64,000 nt of DNA from UBA967 sp044375555 (GTDB taxonomy: Bacteria; Verrucomicrobiota; Verrucomicrobiia; Chthoniobacterales; Terrimicrobiaceae): NCBI GenBank assembly GCA_044375555.1, contig JBILML010000008.1:1-64000 (forward strand), read 5' to 3'. The position numbers and the translations under genes are program-made. The notes under the pieces were generated by a model. That model saw only the letters and a program-made list of their open reading frames with translations, did no database searches and was not told where the DNA came from. Below are positions 16,305 through 25,410 of this stretch, one piece after another; the stretch's first letter is position 1, and every line of letters begins with the position of its first letter.

Positions 16305-17688
16305 GGTTGCGCTTACTGATAGGGGCTGGAGTCCCGCATTTACAACGCCAATCGTGGCGCTTGTGGCAGCGGCGTTTGTTTTTTTCCAGCCTGTCGGCGA
16401 AATCCTTGCGGCAGATCCGCTGCCGACTTTCGACGCGAAGAAGACCTATGACCTCGGCACGCTGATCGAGTTGGGCATGGCGAACAACCCCAAGACGCGG
16501 TCGGCGTTTTTCACGGCCCGTGCGGCGGGGGCGGCGGCGCGCGAGGCGAGGGCGCCGTATTTTCCGAGGGTTTCGGCGGAGTTCCTGGGCGGCGCTGACA
16601 AATGGTATACCCCGGCGACGGTGGCGCCCGATGTTTTCAGGCGTCAGCAGGCGACGACTGTGCTTTCGATCGAGTATCTCTTGCTGGATTTCGGCCGGCG
16701 GTCGGCAGATGTGCGGCAGGCCGTGGCGATGTTCGAGGCGGCGGGGTTGCTTTACGACCGTAAGGTGCAGGAGGTGGTGTTCGCCGTGCAGAGCCGGTAT
16801 TTCGCGCACGAGGCGGCGTTGTCGAAGGCGGCGGCAACTGCGTCACTTCTCGAGGCGGCGCGGACGGCGATGGAAACCGTGCGGTTGGAGGTCGAGAACG
16901 GACTTTCGGCGAAGCCGGAGTTGCTAAGAGCCCGGCGGAATGTGTTCGATGCGGAATACGAACTCGAGTCCGCCAAGGCGCTCACGCGAAACACGCTCGG
17001 CGAACTCTGCGTGGCGGCAGGGTTGCCGGCGAACGCGCCGCTCAAGCTTTCACCAGCCGGACCCTGCGAGTTTTCGGGTGGGCTGCGAGAGGATGCCGAT
17101 GGCTTGATCAGACGGGCGCTGGAGTTGCGTCCAGATCTCGCCGCCCGCGCGGAGGAGGTGAGGGCCAGCATTGCCGCGACGGATCGCGCGTCGGCGGATT
17201 TTTTTCCCGAGGTGAGGCTCGAGGGGAATTACGGCTACTCGGCTTTCCAATACGACTCCGAGACCGGCCCGAAGTCGGGATCGAACGCGGCGGGGATCAA
17301 CGGCTACGGGGCGTTTCTCAATGTGAAATGGGACCTCTTCGATGGCTTTGAGCGCGTCGAGCGCGTTCGCAAGCGGGCCGACGAGGAAAAGGCGGTGAAG
17401 GAAAATCTCGACGCCGCGCGGTTGGATGCGTCGCGCGATGTCTGGACGACCTATCATGACTCTTTGAGCGCGGCGCGGCGGGTGGATTTCGCGGAGGCAT
17501 TCGTCGCCTCGGCACAGGAAAATTTCTCCGCCATTGAGGCCGCCTCGCAGACCGGATTGAGTCAGGTCGCCGAGGTCACCGAGGCCGCCGCGCAACTCGC
17601 CCAAGCGCGATTTGAGCGCGCCGAGGCGCTCGCCGATTACTCGACCACCCTGGCCCGCCTCGCCCTTGCCGTGGGCACGGTGCGGTAG
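16303..17688 (+). CDS. TolC-like outer-membrane efflux protein
   Basis: From ATG 16303 the protein has 461 residues with a signal peptide (hydrophobic TPIVALVAAAFVFF, cleavage likely near EILA/AD). Two OEP repeats follow, each with long coiled-coil helices: LIELGMANNPKTRSAFFTARAA in the first, LIRRALELRPDLAARAEEVRA in the second. The beta-strand segment YGYSAF and the VAEVTEAAAQLAQARFERAEALADY helix are typical. It forms the outer-membrane exit for the divergent FUSC/HlyD pump. The start codon overlaps that of ytcA on the other strand, so its promoter must lie within ytcA unless it starts further in (for example GTG 16354). Confidence 0.87.
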   Translation: MVALTDRGWSPAFTTPIVALVAAAFVFFQPVGEILAADPLPTFDAKKTYDLGTLIELGMANNPKTRSAFFTARAAGAAAREARAPYFPRVSAEFLGGADKWYTPATVAPDVFRRQQATTVLSIEYLLLDFGRRSADVRQAVAMFEAAGLLYDRKVQEVVFAVQSRYFAHEAALSKAAATASLLEAARTAMETVRLEVENGLSAKPELLRARRNVFDAEYELESAKALTRNTLGELCVAAGLPANAPLKLSPAGPCEFSGGLREDADGLIRRALELRPDLAARAEEVRASIAATDRASADFFPEVRLEGNYGYSAFQYDSETGPKSGSNAAGINGYGAFLNVKWDLFDGFERVERVRKRADEEKAVKENLDAARLDASRDVWTTYHDSLSAARRVDFAEAFVASAQENFSAIEAASQTGLSQVAEVTEAAAQLAQARFERAEALADYSTTLARLALAVGTVR

Positions 17689-17790
17689 GGGGTTTCCGAC
17701 AGAACCGATCAGGAACGCGGACAGTTTCCACTTTGCGCTTGCCGCTCTGGACCGCTGGCGAAAGAGTTCGGTGCATTCGCAAACACCCAC

Positions 17791-17875
17791 GCCGGCGTGG
17801 CGAAATGGCAGACGCAACGGACTTAAAATCCGTTTTCGCGAAAGCGGAGTGCGGGTTCGAGTCCCGCCGCCGGCA
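17791..17875 (+). tRNA. tRNA-Leu (UAA)
   Basis: The acceptor GCCGGCG (17791-17797) pairs perfectly with CGCCGGC (17868-17874), with discriminator A at 17875. The anticodon stem flanks loop CTTAAAA, giving anticodon UAA. A long variable arm and the T-loop GGTTCGAGTCCC are present. CCA is not encoded. It shares its acceptor stem with the CAA isoacceptor at 4203. The 17689-17790 gap before it shows no clear signal. Confidence 0.96.
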
Positions 17876-17878
17876 GGC

Positions 17879-18490
17879 TTAATCGATGATTGTGACGGGA
17901 GTTCCCGCCGGGGCGTTGTCGAAGAAGATTTTCACCATCCGCTCGGGCATGCGGATGCAGCCGTGGCTGTCGGGGACGCCGGGAAGGAAGCCTTGATGCA
18001 GGCCGACCGCTGTGCGCCCGAGACGCATGAAAAAGGGCATGGGCGAGCCGGCGAAACGCGATCCGGGTGGCATCGGGTCTTTTTTATAGGCCACATTTTT
18101 GACCATCACATCGCCTTGGGCATTCACATAATCACCGTAGAGATTCGAGGCGTGGTCGGGATTTTTTTGGGTGATTTTGTATTGGCCCTTGGGCGTGCCA
18201 AAGCCTTCGCGGCCACTGGAAATCGCCGAGACGCCGACGAGTTTTCCGCCTTTGTAAAACGAGGCCTGCTGCTCGGAGAGGTCGATCACGATGGAAGGCG
18301 CGCCGCCGACTCCGTCGCCATCCCAATAGGAATTCCTGTCAGCGAGGGTGGATGCGCTGGATCGGGAAATGATCGAGCCGTCGGTGCCGAGGTAGCTCGT
18401 TTTGGCATCGGTGAGTCGGGTGTCGTAGTTCGCACAGCCTCCGGCAAAAAGGGCGGCGAGAGCGAGTGGGATCAGGACGAAGAGGTTCAT
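17879..18490 (-). CDS. L,D-transpeptidase (YkuD), probable lipoprotein
   Basis: The 203-residue protein starts with MNLFVLIPLALAALFAGGC, a signal ending in a lipobox-like Cys, so it is probably anchored to a membrane facing the periplasm. The YkuD catalytic region HQGFLPGVPDSHGCIRMPE contains the His and the nucleophilic Cys (SHGCIR). Such enzymes form 3-3 peptidoglycan cross-links or attach proteins to the wall. A close paralogue lies at 51441, with the shared block GREGFGTP and NHASNLYGD-type residues. The gene lies 3 nt from the end of the convergent tRNA-Leu gene. Confidence 0.92.
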   Translation of the reverse strand: MNLFVLIPLALAALFAGGCANYDTRLTDAKTSYLGTDGSIISRSSASTLADRNSYWDGDGVGGAPSIVIDLSEQQASFYKGGKLVGVSAISSGREGFGTPKGQYKITQKNPDHASNLYGDYVNAQGDVMVKNVAYKKDPMPPGSRFAGSPMPFFMRLGRTAVGLHQGFLPGVPDSHGCIRMPERMVKIFFDNAPAGTPVTIID

Positions 18491-18528
18491 TAAGGTTGTC
18501 GGGAATAAAACGACCGGCGCTCGTGGCG

Positions 18529-19842
18529 TCAAGTGGTCACTGGCTTGGCCAGGGCGTCGTAGATCGGTTCGCTGCGAAGGAGGGTCGGCACGAGATACGA
18601 GCCCACGCAGGCGGCCAGCATGGGGAGGAACAATTCGTAGCACCCGGTCATCTCCAGGCAGATCACGATTCCGGTGAGAGGAGCGCGGATCGAGGCAGTG
18701 AAAAATGCCGCCATTCCCGCAACGGCGAAGGCAAGCGGGGAAGGGAAAACATCCGGAGCGATGGAGTGCAAGCCCAGGCCGCTGGCAGCTCCGAGCAAGG
18801 CTCCCAGAGCCACTACGGGAGCAAAAAGCCCGCCGGGCGTGCCGGCGGCGTAGCTGAGGGGTCCAAGAAAAAAACGGGCCAGCGAGAGTGTGAGCAGGAG
18901 CCCAATCGAGCCATAGCCTTGCAGGACTTTCTGGGTAAGCGGGTCTCCGCCTCCGGCATCGTTTGGTAAAAACCATGCAACAAGTCCCACGATGCCGCCG
19001 ATGGCGAGGGCGCGAAGCGGAGTCGGGATTTTTTGGAGCCAAGAGCCACGCGCGGCGAGGCCGACCAAGAGCCGATTGTAATAAACGCCAAGCACTCCGA
19101 TCACGGCCCCGAAGAGAAGATAAATTGGAAGATTCACCACAGGGCCGGCGGCGACATTCGCCACACGGAAGTCGAATCCCATGCTGAAAATTCCCCGCTG
19201 AACGATTGCCGCCGACACGGCTGCGGCGGCTGCAAGCACGAAGCCAATGGGCGTCACTTTTCGCAAAACCTCTTCGAGAATAAACAGCGTTCCTCCCACC
19301 GGAGCGTTGAATGCCGTGGCGACTCCCGCGCCAGCTCCTGCGGCGATGAGCGGCTTCCAAGCCCCTTCGAGATTTTTAAAAAGCCGGCCGATTTTTTCGC
19401 CGATCACAGCTCCCATTTGCACCAGCGGGCCTTCGCGTCCCAAGACCAGGCCGGACGAGAGCGCGAGGAAGCCGCCAAAAAATTTCACGGGTAGAACCCA
19501 TGCACTGTTGGGGTTCTCGGGGCCGCGCAGGATTTTTTCCACATAGGGAATTCCGCTTCCCGCGGCGTTTGGCGCAAAGCGTGACACCAACCAGGCGGCG
19601 AAGGTCGTGCACAAGCCGGTGCCGATAATGACAACGAGAAGTCCGCTTCCTGTGGGCCAGGTTTTGAGGATGGCGGTGAGGTCAACGCGCCAAGCATTTC
19701 CAAGCTCGAGCAATTTCAGGAATGCCACACCGAGAAAGCCCGTGGCGGCGCCGACAAGCACCGCCCCAGCCACTAAAACCATCGAATCCCGGAGCCGGTC
19801 TGGGAACTCCTCCAGCATCAAAACCGGCTTCGGCGAGTTCAT
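18529..19842 (-). CDS. clcA: ClC-family chloride/proton antiporter
   Basis: The 437-residue membrane protein has the three anion-selectivity motifs of ClC proteins: GSGIPYVE, GREGPLVQMGA and GGLFAPVVALG. The gating Glu (E in GREGP) and the internal proton Glu (in LFILEEV) are both present, which predicts a Cl-/H+ exchanger rather than a channel. It lacks a CBS regulatory domain. Its ATG overlaps the stop of the upstream pyrF (ATGA), so the two are co-translated, although their functions are unrelated. Confidence 0.92.
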   Translation of the reverse strand: MNSPKPVLMLEEFPDRLRDSMVLVAGAVLVGAATGFLGVAFLKLLELGNAWRVDLTAILKTWPTGSGLLVVIIGTGLCTTFAAWLVSRFAPNAAGSGIPYVEKILRGPENPNSAWVLPVKFFGGFLALSSGLVLGREGPLVQMGAVIGEKIGRLFKNLEGAWKPLIAAGAGAGVATAFNAPVGGTLFILEEVLRKVTPIGFVLAAAAAVSAAIVQRGIFSMGFDFRVANVAAGPVVNLPIYLLFGAVIGVLGVYYNRLLVGLAARGSWLQKIPTPLRALAIGGIVGLVAWFLPNDAGGGDPLTQKVLQGYGSIGLLLTLSLARFFLGPLSYAAGTPGGLFAPVVALGALLGAASGLGLHSIAPDVFPSPLAFAVAGMAAFFTASIRAPLTGIVICLEMTGCYELFLPMLAACVGSYLVPTLLRSEPIYDALAKPVTT

Positions 19843-20558
19843 CCCGCAGTGGCGGCGGCCATTTCTTCCGCGATGGCGCGAAGCGCGGCTACGGGCGATG
19901 GCGCGGAGGTGATGGGACGCCCAATGACGAGAAAATTCGCGCCGGCACGCACGGCTTCGGCGGGCGTCATGACGCGTTTTTGGTCGCCGATATCGCTGCC
20001 TGCTGGACGCACGCCGGGGGTGACAATGACAAGGTCGTTTCCGAAATTTTCACGCAGAGGGAGGATTTCGCGCGGGCTGGCTACAACGCCTTGGAGTCCT
20101 TGCAGACGGCCCATGCGAGCGAGGTGGACGACTTGGTTTTCAGGTGTGGCGGAAACTCCCACGGCTGCGAGCGATTCGGCGTCCATGCTCGTGAGGACGC
20201 TGACACCTAGGACGAGCATTTCCGAGCCGTCCGCAGCAGCGACGGAATCAGCCACCATGCGTGGGCCGCCGCAGAGGTGGATCGTCGTCATTTCCACTCC
20301 CAGAGCGGCCGCCGAGTGGATCGCCTCCTTTGCGGTATTCGGGATGTCGTGGAATTTCAGGTCGAGAAAAACGCGGGCGCCGAGTTTTTTAAACTCCCGC
20401 ACGATCGAGGGGCCCTCGGCAGTGAATAACTGGAGACCAATTTTGAAAAGGCAGCCCTCGCCGAGCAGCGGATCCACGAGCCGTTTGGCGGCTTCGGCGT
20501 CTGGAGCGTCGATGGCAACAATGATTTTTTCCTTCGCGGTGCTGGGCGTGGCGGTCAT
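19839..20558 (-). CDS. pyrF: Orotidine 5'-phosphate decarboxylase
   Basis: PyrF catalyses the last step of UMP synthesis. The 239-residue protein shows the N-terminal strand IIVAIDAPDAEAAKRLV, the catalytic Asp-Lys-Asp set in FLDLKFHDIPNT, and the phosphate-binding VTPGVRP and FLVIGRPIT near the C-terminus. Its length matches the short bacterial class. It starts 12 nt from the divergent ispE, so the two promoters must overlap. Confidence 0.96.
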   Translation of the reverse strand: MTATPSTAKEKIIVAIDAPDAEAAKRLVDPLLGEGCLFKIGLQLFTAEGPSIVREFKKLGARVFLDLKFHDIPNTAKEAIHSAAALGVEMTTIHLCGGPRMVADSVAAADGSEMLVLGVSVLTSMDAESLAAVGVSATPENQVVHLARMGRLQGLQGVVASPREILPLRENFGNDLVIVTPGVRPAGSDIGDQKRVMTPAEAVRAGANFLVIGRPITSAPSPVAALRAIAEEMAAATAG

Positions 20559-20570
20559 CTTTTGCGGCGC

Positions 20571-21392
20571 ATGACAATTGACGCCCCAGCCAAAGTCAAC
20601 CTCACGCTCCGCGTGCTCGGACGGCGTCCCGACGGGTTCCACGACATCGAGACGCTGATGGCGCCGCTGGACCTCGCCGACCGGTTGGAGGTTGATCTGA
20701 AGAACTCGCCGGGCGTTGATTTTTCCTGCTCCGACTCGTCGTTGCCGATGGATGGTTCGAATCTCGTGTGCAAGGCAGTGGCGGCTTTTTCTCACGTGAT
20801 CGGGCGGGATTTTGGCGTTCGAATCCATCTCGAAAAAAACATCCCGCACGGTGCGGGGCTCGGGGGAGGGAGTAGTGATGCGGCGGCCGTGCTGAAGGCG
20901 CTGAATGAGCTTTTGGGCGTGGGCTTTTCGGTCGAGGAATTGGAAAACCTCGCCGCTTCGATCGGATCGGATGTGCCGTTTTTTATTCGATGCGTTCCGG
21001 CGATCTGCCGGGGGCGCGGCGAGCGGATCGAGCCGGTGGCGGGGATTCGCGGGGCGGAGATTCTTTTGGTGAAACCTCCCTTTCCCGTTTCGACCGCTTG
21101 GGCCTACGGTGCTTGGGCGGCGGCTCCGAGGTCGAACGCAACTTTTGCGCCGATGTTTGGTTCCATTCCCATGGTGAACGATCTCGAGGCCCCTGTTTTT
21201 TCCAATCACCTCCAACTCCCCGTGCTCAAGCGCTGGCTCGCCGCGCAGCCCGGCGTGGTCGCGGCGATGATGTCTGGTTCAGGCTCGACAGTTTTCGCTG
21301 TTCTGGATGGGGCCGGGGAGGATTTGGGCGGGCGGGTTCGCGAGGAATTCGGCAAAAGTTTTTCCGTGTGGCGCTGCCGGATTGCTTCCTGA
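20571..21392 (+). CDS. ispE: 4-diphosphocytidyl-2-C-methyl-D-erythritol kinase
   Basis: IspE phosphorylates CDP-methylerythritol in the MEP route to isoprenoid precursors. Signs are the N-terminal APAKVNLTLRVLGRRPDGFHDIETL, the GHMP ATP-binding loop PHGAGLGGGSSDAAAVL and the C-terminal MMSGSGSTVFAV. I use ATG 20571 (MTIDAPAKVNL) instead of an upstream TTG. Its stop overlaps the start of the sigma-factor gene by one base, so the two are probably co-transcribed. Confidence 0.96.
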   Translation: MTIDAPAKVNLTLRVLGRRPDGFHDIETLMAPLDLADRLEVDLKNSPGVDFSCSDSSLPMDGSNLVCKAVAAFSHVIGRDFGVRIHLEKNIPHGAGLGGGSSDAAAVLKALNELLGVGFSVEELENLAASIGSDVPFFIRCVPAICRGRGERIEPVAGIRGAEILLVKPPFPVSTAWAYGAWAAAPRSNATFAPMFGSIPMVNDLEAPVFSNHLQLPVLKRWLAAQPGVVAAMMSGSGSTVFAVLDGAGEDLGGRVREEFGKSFSVWRCRIAS

Positions 21393-21961
21393 TGTCCGAG
21401 ACCGACGATGTCGAATTGATGCGGCTCGCCGGGCGAGGGGACGAGCGGGCATTCGAGCAATTGATCGAGCGCCACCAGAACCTCGTCATCGGCACGGTGG
21501 CGAAAATGCTCGGGGGGTTCGAGGGCGCGGAGGACATCGCGCAACAGGTCTTCGTGCGCGCCTGGCAAAGCGCCCCGCGCTACCGGCCCGAGGCGAAATT
21601 TACGACTTGGTTGCTTACGATTGTGCGGAATTTGGTTTTCAATGAATCGCGGCGGCGTCGACGAGGGTTTTTCCAGCCGTTTGAAAATGACGATGGCTCG
21701 GTGATGGATATTCGGGACGATTCGGGGCGAGATGCCGCGGCGGCACTCAGCGAGCGTGAAACGCAACAGGCGGTGGACGCGGCGATCACTGCGCTGCCCG
21801 AAGCTCAGCGGATGGCGATCGTTTTGCGGCGGTTCGAGGCCATGCCCTACGAGGATATTGCGGTGGTGCTGAAAACCTCGGTTCCGGCGGTGAAAAGCCT
21901 GCTTTTTCGGGCACGGGAGGATTTGCGCGAGAGGTTGAAGGGGTTTCTCGTCGACGGCTGA
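21392..21961 (+). CDS. ECF-type RNA polymerase sigma factor
   Basis: The 189-residue protein contains region 2 (DERAFEQLIERHQNLVIG...AEDIAQQVFVRAWQSAPRY, where the DIAQQVF helix binds core polymerase) and region 4 (ALPEAQRMAIVLRRFEAMPYEDIAVVLKTSVPAVKSLLFRAR, a helix-turn-helix for the -35 element). No anti-sigma gene follows; the next gene is phoH after 180 nt. It is a different group from the sigma factor at 32101. The regulon is unknown. Confidence 0.92.
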   Translation: MSETDDVELMRLAGRGDERAFEQLIERHQNLVIGTVAKMLGGFEGAEDIAQQVFVRAWQSAPRYRPEAKFTTWLLTIVRNLVFNESRRRRRGFFQPFENDDGSVMDIRDDSGRDAAAALSERETQQAVDAAITALPEAQRMAIVLRRFEAMPYEDIAVVLKTSVPAVKSLLFRAREDLRERLKGFLVDG

Positions 21962-22143
21962 GATTTTGGGCTTTCGGCCCCACCGGTTGTGGTTTGTCAC
22001 AAAAACGACCACAATTTGTGCTTGCTGACGGCCGGGTGGGGGATTACGCAGCGTCCTGTTTTGAGAGGTTTTCCGCTTTTCAGTTCATTCCAACCAGGTC
22101 GCTCCGCGGCGGCCTTCTTTTCCCACCCTTCAACCGCCATCTG

Positions 22144-23643
22144 ATGCTCCGACCCGCCATCCTCCAACCCGACCAGGAACAAGGAATTTTCTTTCCGGAA
22201 CTCGACAAAAAAACCGATCCCAAGACCAAGGGACTCGCGAAGAATTTCGTCCTCGACACGAATGTCCTCCTGCACGACCCGCATTGCCTGAATCGCTTTC
22301 AGAACAACCATGTCTTCATCCCGGTCGAGGTGCTCACGGAGTTGGATAATTTCAAGAACGAGCAAAGCGAGCGCGGCGCGAATGCGCGGAGGGCACACCG
22401 GTTTTTGAGCCAAATCTTCGGGCAGGATTCGAATACCGTTACGGAGGGTGCGGCGACGGTTGGTGGCGGGTCGGTGCGGATTCTCGTCGGCGATGGTTCA
22501 GACTCGAAGCGCCCGTCGGCAGCGGTGAAGCGGTTTCACAAAATATTTCCCGACCAGAGTCGCATGGATACGCGCATCATTGGGGCCTGCCTCGCGCTCC
22601 AGCAGCGCTCGGACGAGCCAACGATCTTGGTGACGAAGGACATCAACATGCAGCTCCGCGCCATGGCGATCGGGGTGCAATGCGAGGACTACCTGAGCGA
22701 CAAGGTCGCCGAGCGCGATGTCGAGGAGGGTGGGTTGCGCGAGATTGTTGTCGAGCCGCATGAACTCCAGCGCTTCGGGAGTGCCGGCGAGATCGATATG
22801 CCCGCCGAGCGGACCGGTCGCCTGCAAGTGAACGAGTATGTTCTTTTCCAAACCGCCGGCGGCAAGCACCTCCCCGCGCGCCACACCGGCGGTGGGGTTT
22901 TCGTTCGTCTGAATATCCCTGCCTCGATCCAGATTCCGAAGGGTATCGAACTCCGCCCTGCGAATCCTGGGCAGCAATGTTTCCTCGATGCGCTGCTCGA
23001 TCCCTCGATCTCGCTCGTCACCTGCTACGGCCAGGCGGGAACCGGTAAAACCCTACTCGCCGTCGCCGCCGGGCTCTATCTCACAGGTCGGCATGATTTC
23101 AATGGAATGACGGTCAGTCGTCCTGTCGTCGCGATGGGGGACACGCTGGGATTTCTGCCCGGCACCTTGAATGAAAAAATGCACCCGTGGCTGCAATCGA
23201 TCTACGACGCCTGTGAAGTCCTCATGCCGCTTCGCCCGCCGAATCCGGGCAAGAATCGAAAACAGGAAATGCCCAAGCCCGAGCCGACTCCTCACCACCC
23301 GGTGGTGAAACCCTACGAGCAACTCATCGAGCGCGGCCTGCTGGAGATCGAGGCACTTTGCTACATCCGCGGTCGCTCGATTCCTCAACGATTTTTCGTC
23401 CTCGACGAGGCCCAGCAGCTCACGCCGCTCGAGGCGAAGACCGTGGTCACCCGCATGTCGCGCGGTTCGAAGCTCGTGATGGTCGGCGACCCCGCGCAGA
23501 TCGACAACCCGTATGTGGACAGCCGCTCGAACGGCCTCGTTTACACCCGCAACCGCCTCCGCGGCCAATCCCTCGTTGCCCACATTGCGCTGACCAAGGG
23601 CGAGCGAAGTCCGCTGGCGGAAATTGGCGCGAGCAAAATGTGA
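22144..23643 (+). CDS. PIN-PhoH fusion ATPase (PhoH2-like)
   Basis: From ATG 22144 the protein has 499 residues. An N-terminal PIN nuclease domain (NFVLDTNVLLHDP, later TRIIGACLAL and ILVTKDINM) is followed by a PhoH ATPase domain with Walker A CYGQAGTGKT and Walker B RFFVLDEAQQLTP. Members with this architecture are RNA helicase-ribonucleases. The frame is open 50 codons further upstream (to 21994), but those residues carry no recognised homology. It stands alone between the ECF sigma gene and cysC. Confidence 0.93.
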   Translation: MLRPAILQPDQEQGIFFPELDKKTDPKTKGLAKNFVLDTNVLLHDPHCLNRFQNNHVFIPVEVLTELDNFKNEQSERGANARRAHRFLSQIFGQDSNTVTEGAATVGGGSVRILVGDGSDSKRPSAAVKRFHKIFPDQSRMDTRIIGACLALQQRSDEPTILVTKDINMQLRAMAIGVQCEDYLSDKVAERDVEEGGLREIVVEPHELQRFGSAGEIDMPAERTGRLQVNEYVLFQTAGGKHLPARHTGGGVFVRLNIPASIQIPKGIELRPANPGQQCFLDALLDPSISLVTCYGQAGTGKTLLAVAAGLYLTGRHDFNGMTVSRPVVAMGDTLGFLPGTLNEKMHPWLQSIYDACEVLMPLRPPNPGKNRKQEMPKPEPTPHHPVVKPYEQLIERGLLEIEALCYIRGRSIPQRFFVLDEAQQLTPLEAKTVVTRMSRGSKLVMVGDPAQIDNPYVDSRSNGLVYTRNRLRGQSLVAHIALTKGERSPLAEIGASKM

Positions 23644-23651
23644 GGGAGGGG

Positions 23652-23684
23652 AAGTTTTAAGTTTTAAGAATTAAGTTTTAAGTT
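23652..23684. repeat. AT-rich short repeat
   Basis: AAGTTTTAAG-type units recur three times in 33 nt (23652-23684), with TTAAG palindromic character, between phoH and cysC. It is a marked AT-rich island in GC-rich surroundings. It could be part of the cysC promoter region or a decayed simple repeat. Confidence 0.45.
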
Positions 23685-23711
23685 GGTCTCTTGATGGAGA
23701 GAGTCGGGCCC

Positions 23712-24335
23712 ATGCAGGATCACAAGGATCGAAACATTCACCCGGAGACGGGGCGTTTTTTAGGGCGTCAGGAAAAGGAGGCGCTGCTCGGCCAGCGCGG
23801 TGTCGTGCTTTGGCTCTATGGCCTTTCGGGCTCGGGAAAATCCACTATCGCGAATGCCGTGGAGCGCGCGCTGCACGCTGAGGGGCGGTTCACTGCGATT
23901 CTCGATGGCGACAACCTCCGCACGGGGCTGAACTCCAACCTTAGTTTCTCGGACGAAGACCGCGCCGAGAATGTCCGCCGCGTCGCCGAGACAGCGAAAC
24001 TCCTCGCTGGCCTCGGTGTGATCGTTCTCGTCTCGGTTATCACGCCGCGCCGGGAATTGCGGGCGCTGGCTTCGCGCCTTGTCGGGCCGGATTTTCATGA
24101 GGTCTATGTCCGCGCGGCGTTCGAGACTTGCGCGCAGCGTGACCCCAAGGGGCTTTACGCCAAGGCGCGGGACGGCGCGATCAAGCAGTTCACCGGCAAG
24201 GACAGCGGGTTCGAGGAACCCGACAATGGGTGCCTGATTCTTGACACCGAGGCAGCTTCCGCGGAGGAATGTGCCCTGCTTTTGTTGGAACATCTCCGTC
24301 CCATCGTGGCGGGGAGACCCTCCGCCGCCAAGTAA
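23712..24335 (+). CDS. cysC: Adenylyl-sulfate kinase
   Basis: CysC phosphorylates APS to PAPS. The 207-residue protein has the Walker A loop YGLSGSGKST, the substrate region LDGDNLRTGLNSNLSFSDEDRAENVRR and the PKGLYAKARDGAI lid segment. Starts at 23694 or 23712 are both possible; 23712 (MQDHKD) is chosen for family length. It precedes cysD by 39 nt, forming a sulfate-activation run with cysN. No APS/PAPS reductase or sulfite reductase lies in the window, so the end use may be assimilation or sulfation. Confidence 0.95.
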   Translation: MQDHKDRNIHPETGRFLGRQEKEALLGQRGVVLWLYGLSGSGKSTIANAVERALHAEGRFTAILDGDNLRTGLNSNLSFSDEDRAENVRRVAETAKLLAGLGVIVLVSVITPRRELRALASRLVGPDFHEVYVRAAFETCAQRDPKGLYAKARDGAIKQFTGKDSGFEEPDNGCLILDTEAASAEECALLLLEHLRPIVAGRPSAAK

Positions 24336-24374
24336 CCCGGTCGGATTGTTTTCGCCGGAGCCCTGATTTTCCAA

Positions 24375-25280
24375 ATGCCGAACTACCAACTCGACCATCT
24401 CGACCACCTCGAAGCCGAAGCCGTTCACATCCTGCGTGAGACGGCGGCCCAGTTCCAAAACCCCGCCCTGCTTTTCTCCGGTGGCAAGGATTCCATCGTC
24501 ATGGCCCACCTCGCGGCGAAGGCGTTCTGGCCGGCGAAAATTCCGTTCCTGCTCCTGCATGTGGACACCGGACATAATTTCCAGGAGACGCTCGACTACC
24601 GAGATGCCTTTGCCGAAAAACTCGGAGCCCGGCTCGTGATCGGCCTCGTCCAGGACTCGATCGACAAGGGCCGCGTGAAAGAGGAGAAGGGCCCCTATGC
24701 CTCCCGCAACAAGCTTCAAACCGTTACCCTTCTCGACTCCATCGAGGAGCACAAATTCGACGCCTGCCTCGGTGGCGGCCGCCGTGATGAGGAAAAGGCC
24801 CGCGCCAAGGAGCGCTTCTTTTCGCACCGTGATGAGTTCGGCCAGTGGGATCCCAAAAACCAACGCCCCGAACTCTGGAATCTCTTCAACGGGAGATACC
24901 ATCCCGGCGAGCATTTCCGCGTCTTCCCGCTCTCGAACTTCACCGAGATGGATGTGTGGATGTATATCCAGCGCGAGCAAATCGAGTTGCCCTCGCTCTA
25001 CTTCTCTCACGAGCGCGAGGTTTTTGAGCGCAACGGATCACTCCTCGCCGTCTCGGAGTTCATCCCCATGTTGGAAAACGAAAAGCCGGAACGAAAAATC
25101 GTCCGCTTCCGCACGATCGGCGACATCACTTGCACCGGCGCCGTCGCCTCCACCGCCTCCAACCTCGAAGAAGTCATCGCCGAAGTCGCCGCCGCCCGCC
25201 AGACCGAGCGCGGCACCCGCTCCGACGACAAACGCTCCGAAACCGCCATGGAAGACCGCAAACGCGAGGGGTATTTCTGA
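24375..25280 (+). CDS. cysD: Sulfate adenylyltransferase subunit 2
   Basis: CysD is the PP-loop subunit that makes APS from ATP and sulfate, driven by the GTPase CysN. The 301-residue protein starts QLDHLDHLEAEAVHILRE and has the PP-loop LLFSGGKDSIVM, the segment LHVDTGHNF, GGGRRDEEKARAKER and the C-terminal tail MEDRKREGYF, all standard. It is followed by cysN after 147 nt that hold a palindromic repeat. Confidence 0.97.
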   Translation: MPNYQLDHLDHLEAEAVHILRETAAQFQNPALLFSGGKDSIVMAHLAAKAFWPAKIPFLLLHVDTGHNFQETLDYRDAFAEKLGARLVIGLVQDSIDKGRVKEEKGPYASRNKLQTVTLLDSIEEHKFDACLGGGRRDEEKARAKERFFSHRDEFGQWDPKNQRPELWNLFNGRYHPGEHFRVFPLSNFTEMDVWMYIQREQIELPSLYFSHEREVFERNGSLLAVSEFIPMLENEKPERKIVRFRTIGDITCTGAVASTASNLEEVIAEVAAARQTERGTRSDDKRSETAMEDRKREGYF

Positions 25281-25298
25281 TGGGAAAACATTTTTTTC

Positions 25299-25410
25299 AC
25301 CACGGAGGACACGGAGAGCACGGAGGGCTGACGCCTCAGGATTATTGCATTCCAAATTTTCTCCCTTCCCACTCTGCTTCTTCCTCCGTGATCTCCGTGT
25401 CCTCCGTGGT
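25299..25410. repeat. Palindromic repeat between cysD and cysN
   Basis: Arms of 28 nt at 25299-25326 (starting ACCACGGAGGACACGG) and 25383-25410 are inverted copies with a single mismatch, around 56 nt. Each arm is itself built of repeats of CACGGAG/GACACGG type. Elements of this appearance are common in intergenic regions of environmental bacteria. Here it lies inside what should be a single cysDN operon and could form a strong hairpin in the mRNA. Confidence 0.8.

Noticed and set aside
16054..16809. N-terminal extension of the HlyD gene into the TolC-like gene
   Set aside because: The extension is antisense to a supported gene, very Arg-rich, and the GTG at 16053 gives a normal adaptor with one membrane helix and the GTGA overlap with ytcA.
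23644..24374. Riboswitch or S-box leader before the sulfate-activation genes
   Set aside because: The gaps are 67 and 39 nt, too short for a known SAM or related riboswitch, and show only an AT-rich repeat.
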